Source of the DNA: Hydractinia symbiolongicarpus
Taxonomy: Eukaryota > Cnidaria > Hydrozoa > Anthoathecata > Hydractiniidae
Assembly (NCBI RefSeq): GCF_029227915.1
Contig: NC_079883.1
Coordinates: forward strand, 9,610,001 to 9,674,000
Reading direction: 5' to 3'
Length of the DNA: 64,000 bases
A program made the translations under genes and the position numbers. Below, piece after piece: positions 56,161 to 64,000 of this stretch (positions within the stretch are counted from its first letter, which is position 1; the number at the start of each line of letters is the position of its first letter). The notes under the pieces were generated by a model. It did not search any database. It was not told where the DNA came from and was given only the letters and a program-made list of their open reading frames with translations.

Positions 56161-56565
56161 TTACTTGCTGCTTGTGTATTTTGTGACGGCTTTTGTTCCT
56201 TCACTGACTGCGTGTTTTGCAAGTTCTCCAGGCAAGAGAAGACGTACTGCGGTTTGAATTTCACGAGAAGAGATGGTCGACTTTTTGTTTTGAAGAGCCA
56301 AACGCGAAGCTTCGGAAGCAATGCGCTCAAAGATGTCGTTGACAAATGAGTTCATGATGCTCATAGCTTTGCTTGAAACTCCGACATCTGGGTGAACTTG
56401 TTTCAAAACATTGTAGATGTAAATAGCATAACTTTCCTTTCTCTTTCTCTTGCGTTTCTTTTCACCAGTTCCACCAATCTTTCCTCCTTTTTTGCCGGCT
56501 CTTTTTTCACCTTTCTTGGCTACTTTAGGTGCCTGTTTTCCTCCTTTAGCTGCTGCGTCAGACAT
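56161..56565 (-). CDS. H2B: Histone H2B, unit 11
   Basis: Intact 134-aa copy. Variant stem-loop at 56122-56137. Confidence 0.99.
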   Translation of the reverse strand: MSDAAAKGGKQAPKVAKKGEKRAGKKGGKIGGTGEKKRKRKRKESYAIYIYNVLKQVHPDVGVSSKAMSIMNSFVNDIFERIASEASRLALQNKKSTISSREIQTAVRLLLPGELAKHAVSEGTKAVTKYTSSK

Positions 56566-56849
56566 GGTTAAAAATTTTTGCTACTTAACTTGTAAATAAG
56601 CATTAAACTGCAAGTCAAAACTTTTTGTTTATAAGTAAAAAAATCGGATCGAATTCGATCCGAAAACGCCGATACGCAATTTAATTGGTTAAAAAAAAAA
56701 TCTTTTGTTTAATACTTAATTATGATTGGTTAAAAAAACATGATTTCGATCCTATTTTTATGATGAAAAAACGAGTAAAGTTTATTTCGTTAACACTTAC
56801 GTTAAATATTCGTACGTTTTTGTATTAACTTACAAATCAAATCGCAGTT

Positions 56850-57230
56850 ATGTCTGGACGTGGAAAAGGTGGAAAAGCTAAGGCTAAAGCCAAGACAAGA
56901 TCCTCAAGAGCTGGACTTCAATTTCCAGTCGGTAGAGTGCATAGATTCCTTCGTAGAGGGCACTATGCTAACCGAATTGGATCTGGAGCACCAGTTTACT
57001 TAGCAGCCGTCTTGGAATATTTATCTGCTGAGATATTGGAGTTGGCTGGTAACGCAGCAAGAGACAACAAAAAAGCTAGGATTATTCCAAGACATTTACA
57101 ATTGGCTGTTCGTAATGATGAAGAATTAAACAAACTTTTGAGCGGTGTAACCATTGCAGCTGGTGGTGTTTTGCCAAACATTCAAGCTGTCTTACTCCCA
57201 AAGAAGAACGACAAAGGACAGAAGAAGTAA
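56850..57230 (+). CDS. H2A: Histone H2A, unit 11
   Basis: Intact 126-aa copy. Stem-loop at 57253-57268. Confidence 0.99.
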   Translation: MSGRGKGGKAKAKAKTRSSRAGLQFPVGRVHRFLRRGHYANRIGSGAPVYLAAVLEYLSAEILELAGNAARDNKKARIIPRHLQLAVRNDEELNKLLSGVTIAAGGVLPNIQAVLLPKKNDKGQKK

Positions 57231-57427
57231 ACCGCTACACTCAGAAAACAACGGCTATTTTTATAGCCACACATCTTTAAAAAAACATTGTTTTTTTCAC
57301 AAAACTATAACCTTAAAGTCTAATAGATAATCCATGCATACGCCTTGTCCTAAGTAACTCAAAGAAATTAAATAAAAAAATTTGATCACAACGTCAAAAT
57401 AAATTGCACGTATTTGCACCTACTAAT

Positions 57428-57547
57428 GTCTACGGCCATACCACGATGAACACACCCGTTCTCGTCTGATCACGGAAGTTAAGCATCGTCGGGCCGGGAT
57501 AGTACTTGGATGGGGGACCGCCTGGGAACTCCCGGTGTCGTAGGCTT
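57428..57547 (+). rRNA. 5S rRNA: 5S rRNA, unit 11
   Basis: Full 120-nt copy; a T-to-A change lies shortly after its terminator. Confidence 0.98.
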
Positions 57548-57874
57548 TTCATTTTCATTTGCAGTGATATATTTCTTGTTATAACAATTAAGGAACGTGG
57601 CGGTTGTTGAAAGTGTTTCCTATGACATTTTCCTACGACATTTTCAGGTGATAGTACGAGAAAAAAGAGCTTTCAAATGCATACAAACTCGATCTATTGC
57701 CGATCATCCAATAACCCTGACGGAATGGCAAATAAAATAAAATTCCGCCGCCTTCCGAGGACTTATATCGCAATCACGTTTCGTAACAGCCAAGCGAGGT
57801 TTTACCTTAGCGTTTAAGTCACCACCGACATTTGGCCGCGCAACTTTTCTAAGCTCATTCATTTTGACTTAAGG

Positions 57875-58039
57875 AGGGGGCGAGCGCGGACGCAGGCCCC
57901 CACTACCAGAAATTGTACGGTCGAGTTACTGACGTTTGCAGTAATCGCAGAGGTCAGCCCAAGCGTAGTGCAATGCAAGAGCCTCACTCTGGAAGAAAAC
58001 CCTCATTGATCAGTCTTTACTTCCCCGTCAGGTAAGTAT
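57875..58039 (-). ncRNA. U1: U1 snRNA, unit 11
   Basis: Same as unit 10. Confidence 0.96.
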
Positions 58040-58228
58040 GAGTTGGAACTGCACCGTAGCATGAGGGTACCCTTCAAAGTTTGTTAATGCTTGTGGCTTG
58101 AGTGTGTTATAAACTGCCGTGTCGCGGGGCATAGGCTGTATTCTCCCCCAGTGTACGCGTTTTGTTCCCGCCGTAGACTATGCAGAGTGCCGTCGGAAAG
58201 AGGACTGCTATTATTCTTTTATTGCTTA

Positions 58229-58416
58229 TGTGGGCCGCCATCGGTAATAGTGCAACACCAAGGCAACCCGTGGTCACGGCGTGAATGAATCCACCTCCAT
58301 GACCCAAGGCCAAAAATCAGATTAATATACTGACCATTCAGAGAATGGCCTACCAGATATTAAACTGATAAGAACAGATACTACACTTGATCTTAGCCAT
58401 TAGGCCGAGAAGCGAT
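58229..58416 (-). ncRNA. U2: U2 snRNA, unit 11
   Basis: Same as unit 10. Confidence 0.97.
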
Positions 58417-58738
58417 AAAGAACAAGCGTTGCCATGATAGGCATCGTCCACACACCGTAACTGCTTGTGGAGCATGTCACGTTACTGTAAAGCTTACAAC
58501 TGTCACCGCGTACGGATGGACGGCGACATAGTAAAAATCACGGCTGTTGATTTAGCCGTAGGATGGAGAGCGACTGTAGCGAGTGGATGGTAACTTACAT
58601 GAATGCTAACAAAGGCGACGATACTAAGTGCGTGATATTACTTTCCAATATGTCTGCGTACATTCCGTTTATCAACGCATTACGCCAGAACGTGCGCGCG
58701 CGTTACACAGTAGACCATGCAGCCGAAATGCGACAGTG

Positions 58739-58811
58739 CGACCCTGCCAGGAGTCGAACCTGGAATCCCCTGATTCGTAGTCAGATGCCTTATCCATTGG
58801 GCCACAGGGCC
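58739..58811 (-). tRNA. tRNA-Arg: tRNA-Arg(ACG), unit 11
   Basis: Same as unit 10. Confidence 0.96.
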
Positions 58812-59390
58812 ATGCTTATGACTTCGCCCCATCGTCATTTTGGCTTGCGCATTCGTTTTACTTACGACAGAATTCTTCGTGTTTGTAGCCATGAAAGAAA
58901 GGGACTTCTGTGAGTGAATTTTTTTACTGTGGTCTAATAAAAAAGTCGAAACGCAGTGCCCAATATATGAATTGCTCCTAATAGCCGGAAACAGGCCGTG
59001 TCGATGATGTAGGCCGACATACGCAACGCAAACCAAAGAACGCTTTATGAAAATCCTAACACGAGCGCGGAAGAAGCCCAAATTAACAGACTAGATGTAA
59101 TGCTGAAGACCTCAAACTCCAGCAGCTTCTCTTGCAGACTATTGCGTCGTACTACAAATAAAAATTAACATGCTTTCGCATAGTCGCGGCACCCAAAACG
59201 GACATTATACGATGTACAGAAACACACATTTCTGTTTTCGCGCCAAATCAATTCCCGGGAGTGGTACTTTTACGTCCGCATACTTCGCACCGTCTTAAAT
59301 TATATCTCATTTACACGGTAATGTTTAGTATACTTCTACTGTGATAACAAGCATCGTTTATCGTTGGATTGTTGTAAGAAAACATTAAAA

Positions 59391-59942
59391 ATGAGTGAAG
59401 CAGCTTCTCCAAAGAAAATCGCACCCAAGAAGAAACCTGCTGCAAAGAAGACAGCTGATCACCCTAAATATGTGGACATGATCAAGGCTGCTATCGCTAC
59501 CCTAAAGGAACGCGGTGGTTCATCTCGCCAAGCTATTACAAAATATATTCATGCAAATTACAAAGTTGCTGAAAACTCAGATCATCATCTGAAAATGGCT
59601 CTTAAACGAGGAGTAACATCAGGCGATTTGATTCAAACTAAAGGCACTGGTGCTTCTGGATCATTCAAGCTAGGTCAGGTAAAAAAAGAAAAACCTAAGA
59701 AAAAGGCCGCAGCAAAAAAGCCAACGGCAAAGAAGCCTACTGCAAAGAAAAGTACACCAAAAAAGAAGCCAGCAAAGAAGAGCACGCCAAAGAAAGCAGC
59801 AAAGAAGCCTGCCACAAAGAAAGCCTCGGCTAAGAAACCAGCAGCTAAGAAACCCACAAAGAAGCCTGTTGCTAAAAAACCTGCAGCAAAGAAGGTCAAA
59901 AAGACTCCCAAAAAGGCAGCAAAGAAGACCGCAAAAAAATAA
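59391..59942 (+). CDS. H1: Linker histone H1, unit 12
   Basis: Intact 183-aa copy. Stem-loop at 59975-59990. Confidence 0.97.
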   Translation: MSEAASPKKIAPKKKPAAKKTADHPKYVDMIKAAIATLKERGGSSRQAITKYIHANYKVAENSDHHLKMALKRGVTSGDLIQTKGTGASGSFKLGQVKKEKPKKKAAAKKPTAKKPTAKKSTPKKKPAKKSTPKKAAKKPATKKASAKKPAAKKPTKKPVAKKPAAKKVKKTPKKAAKKTAKK

Positions 59943-60271
59943 TTTGTGTGTATCTGGCTATTACATTAACAAACGGCTATTTTTATAGCCACACATTTAC
60001 AAAAAAACATTATCTTGGTACAAAGTTAAACTTGTTTAAGTCACTTAAACAGTTAAAAAAGAGTAAATTTAAGATTAGATTCCCTAAGTTTAAGTATTTT
60101 CGTTTTTAAATTTCTTATTTTCTTGCTTTTACTTTTCTTGCCCTTCATATTTTTAACATTGTCAAACTTTATGTAGCATAAAATTTTTATGTAGCATAAA
60201 ATTTAAACAGAAAGCAGGACAAAGTTTGATATAAAAAGCTAGCCGTAATATTTTTTATGGATGTGTGGCTA

Positions 60272-60718
<447 letters not shown>

Positions 60719-61196
60719 TTAAGAAGTCGATGTAGTACGGATACACAAGACGGTCTAAAATGCACTATCGCGCCAAAGTTTTATTTCTCATATTGATTGA
60801 CAGCTAAGGTTCAAAACAAACCATTTGATTGGTGCTAAGAAAGTAATTTCTGATTGGCTGCATAATGACATTACGCTCATTACTTTAACATTTTTATAAA
60901 ATCTGTGTTTTTTGGCTACGGGAAAACGGCTGTATCTTCTGATACACAAAAGCTTTTGACTTTTTTTTTTTTTAGTAAGTAGCAGAAGGTTTGGCGAATT
61001 CCAACGATGCCAAATTTATTGCCTTACTGAAACATTAAGACCACGAATTTTTAAAAAAACTACAGTTTTACTTAAAAAAATGTACAAAATGTTCGGAACA
61101 TTTTGTAATGACGCAACTCTATTGGTTAATTAGGGTGTTTCCACGAGCAGTAGGTAATTTTATGGCCTCTTTTTAAAGCTGTCTGAATTCTGTTAA

Positions 61197-61553
<357 letters not shown>

Positions 61554-62013
61554 GCGTTGTCATTGCTCAACAAAAACGGCTATTTTTATAGCCACAAATC
61601 TTTTAAAACATTACTTTGTGCACGCTTCCAAATTACACAATGTGTAAAGTCTTGTCACAGTTACATTTATTGCTATACGATACTATGTCATATATGACAC
61701 AAAAAAAATTTAGAAATACTTTGTAGGGTTAATTTGCCTGGGAGTGTTTCCGTGAAAAGCTGGGTTAAGTTAAATGTAAGCAATAACATGGATCAATGTA
61801 CTTGTCTTTTCTGCAAGTACAGCTAATAATACGTATGAAAAGTGAAGCTAATCCACACACACATGGGGAAGTATTTTAAATGTAGGCTAGTGTTCTTAAG
61901 CACATTATTTAGAAGTTTTATTAACTTCGGTTAACTTGTAGTGACGCCAAGTAAATGTTTTTTTAAAGATGTGTGGTCTTAAAAAAGACCGTTTGTGTTT
62001 GGTAGACGTTGGT

Positions 62014-62418
62014 TTACTTGCTGCTTGTGTATTTTGTGACGGCTTTTGTTCCTTCACTGACTGCGTGTTTTGCAAGTTCTCCAGGCAAGAGAAGACGTAC
62101 TGCGGTTTGAATTTCACGAGAAGAGATGGTCGACTTTTTGTTTTGAAGAGCCAAACGCGAAGCTTCGGAAGCAATGCGCTCAAAGATGTCGTTGACAAAT
62201 GAGTTCATGATGCTCATAGCTTTGCTTGAAACTCCGACATCTGGGTGAACTTGTTTCAAAACATTGTAGATGTAAATAGCATAACTTTCCTTTCTCTTTC
62301 TCTTGCGTTTCTTTTCACCAGTTCCACCAATCTTTCCTCCTTTTTTGCCGGCTCTTTTTTCACCTTTCTTGGCTACTTTAGGTGCCTGTTTTCCTCCTTT
62401 AGCTGCTGCGTCAGACAT
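62014..62418 (-). CDS. H2B: Histone H2B, unit 12
   Basis: Intact 134-aa copy. Variant stem-loop at 61975-61990. Confidence 0.99.
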   Translation of the reverse strand: MSDAAAKGGKQAPKVAKKGEKRAGKKGGKIGGTGEKKRKRKRKESYAIYIYNVLKQVHPDVGVSSKAMSIMNSFVNDIFERIASEASRLALQNKKSTISSREIQTAVRLLLPGELAKHAVSEGTKAVTKYTSSK

Positions 62419-62702
62419 GGTTAAAAATTTTTGCTACTTAACTTGTAAATAAGCATTAAACTGCAAGTCAAAACTTTTTGTTTATAAGTAAAAAAATCGG
62501 ATCGAATTCGATCCGAAAACGCCGATACGCAATTTAATTGGTTAAAAAAAAAATCTTTTGTTTAATACTTAATTATGATTGGTTAAAAAAACATGATTTC
62601 GATCCTATTTTTATGATGAAAAAACGAGTAAAGTTTATTTCGTTAACACTTACGTTAAATATTCGTACGTTTTTGTATTAACTTACAAATCAAATCGCAG
62701 TT

Positions 62703-63083
62703 ATGTCTGGACGTGGAAAAGGTGGAAAAGCTAAGGCTAAAGCCAAGACAAGATCCTCAAGAGCTGGACTTCAATTTCCAGTCGGTAGAGTGCATAGATT
62801 CCTTCGTAGAGGGCACTATGCTAACCGAATTGGATCTGGAGCACCAGTTTACTTAGCAGCCGTCTTGGAATATTTATCTGCTGAGATATTGGAGTTGGCT
62901 GGTAACGCAGCAAGAGACAACAAAAAAGCTAGGATTATTCCAAGACATTTACAATTGGCTGTTCGTAATGATGAAGAATTAAACAAACTTTTGAGCGGTG
63001 TAACCATTGCAGCTGGTGGTGTTTTGCCAAACATTCAAGCTGTCTTACTCCCAAAGAAGAACGACAAAGGACAGAAGAAGTAA
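62703..63083 (+). CDS. H2A: Histone H2A, unit 12
   Basis: Intact 126-aa copy. Stem-loop at 63106-63121. Confidence 0.99.
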   Translation: MSGRGKGGKAKAKAKTRSSRAGLQFPVGRVHRFLRRGHYANRIGSGAPVYLAAVLEYLSAEILELAGNAARDNKKARIIPRHLQLAVRNDEELNKLLSGVTIAAGGVLPNIQAVLLPKKNDKGQKK

Positions 63084-63280
63084 ACCGCTACACTCAGAAA
63101 ACAACGGCTATTTTTATAGCCACACATCTTTAAAAAAACATTGTTTTTTTCACAAAACTATAACCTTAAAGTCTAATAGATAATCCATGCATACGCCTTG
63201 TCCTAAGTAACTCAAAGAAATTAAATAAAAAAATTTGATCACAACGTCAAAATAAATTGCACGTATTTGCACCTACTAAT

Positions 63281-63400
63281 GTCTACGGCCATACCACGAT
63301 GAACACACCCGTTCTCGTCTGATCACGGAAGTTAAGCATCGTCGGGCCGGGATAGTACTTGGATGGGGGACCGCCTGGGAACTCCCGGTGTCGTAGGCTT
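63281..63400 (+). rRNA. 5S rRNA: 5S rRNA, unit 12
   Basis: Full 120-nt copy. Confidence 0.98.
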
Positions 63401-63727
63401 TTCATTTTCATTTGCTGTGATATATTTCTTGTTATAACAATTAAGGAACGTGGCGGTTGTTGAAAGTGTTTCCTATGACATTTTCCTACGACATTTTCAG
63501 GTGATAGTACGAGAAAAAAGAGCTTTCAAATGCATACAAACTCGATCTATTGCCGATCATCCAATAACCCTGACGGAATGGCAAATAAAATAAAATTCCG
63601 CCGCCTTCCGAGGACTTATATCGCAATCACGTTTCGTAACAGCCAAGCGAGGTTTTACCTTAGCGTTTAAGTCACCACCGACATTTGGCCGCGCAACTTT
63701 TCTAAGCTCATTCATTTTGACTTAAGG

Positions 63728-63892
63728 AGGGGGCGAGCGCGGACGCAGGCCCCCACTACCAGAAATTGTACGGTCGAGTTACTGACGTTTGCAGTAATCG
63801 CAGAGGTCAGCCCAAGCGTAGTGCAATGCAAGAGCCTCACTCTGGAAGAAAACCCTCATTGATCAGTCTTTACTTCCCCGTCAGGTAAGTAT
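63728..63892 (-). ncRNA. U1: U1 snRNA, unit 12
   Basis: Full copy. Its proximal element is at 63941-63949, and the window ends within the U2-U1 spacer. Confidence 0.96.
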
Positions 63893-64000
63893 GAGTTGGA
63901 ACTGCACCGTAGCATGAGGGTACCCTTCAAAGTTTGTTAATGCTTGTGGCTTGAGTGTGTTATAAACTGCCGTGTCGCGGGGCATAGGCTGTATTCTCCC

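Overview
The window is almost entirely a eukaryotic, almost certainly metazoan, tandem gene array. One repeat unit of about 5.85-5.88 kb recurs and holds nine genes: all five replication-dependent histones (H1, H2A, H2B, H3, H4), 5S rRNA, the spliceosomal U1 and U2 snRNAs, and a tRNA-Arg(ACG). Metazoan origin is shown by intron-less histone genes with the 3' stem-loop GGCTATTTTTATAGCC, a winged-helix H1 with a long KKP-type tail, an H3.2-like H3, and animal-type U1/U2. AT-rich spacers and the histone sequences suggest an early-branching or other aquatic invertebrate such as a cnidarian, but the species cannot be fixed from this window.

Unit layout (first copy, 1-5876): tRNA-Arg + (68-140), U2 + (463-650), U1 + (840-1004), 5S - (1354-1473), H2A - (1671-2051), H2B + (2336-2740), H4 - (3203-3514), H3 + (4041-4451), H1 - (4813-5364). 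H2A/H2B and H4/H3 are divergent pairs sharing promoter regions with CCAAT boxes. H2B/H4 and H3/H1 converge on spacers carrying two 3' processing signals each.

Regions: segment 1 (1-16386) has units 1 and 2 and most of unit 3, and ends in an inverted piece of the H3-H1 spacer. Then comes a 500-N gap (16387-16886). Segment 2 (16887-48030) starts inside H2A, continues in the original orientation and ends in the H4/H3 promoter. A second 500-N gap follows (48031-48530). Segment 3 (48531-64000) carries the same units in the opposite orientation. Both gaps are exactly 500 N, so their true sizes, and the order and orientation of the segments, are not established.

The units are nearly identical (concerted evolution) but fall into two subfamilies: A (5876 bp; segment 1 and the first part of segment 2) and B (5852 bp; rest of segment 2 and segment 3). 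One unit (26924-32795) is an A/B hybrid. Three H3 copies and one H2B copy carry single-base frameshifts, one 5S copy lacks one base, one H2A copy has A53D, and two tRNA copies have a changed first base. In total the window has 12 H2A (one cut by a gap), 12 H2B, 12 H4, 11 H3, 9 H1, 11 5S, 11 U1, 10 U2 and 10 tRNA-Arg genes.

Functionally the unit packs together high-demand products: S-phase chromatin proteins made from non-polyadenylated mRNAs, two splicing RNAs, a ribosomal RNA and a tRNA. It therefore mixes Pol II mRNA, Pol II snRNA and Pol III type 1 and type 2 promoters within less than 6 kb.
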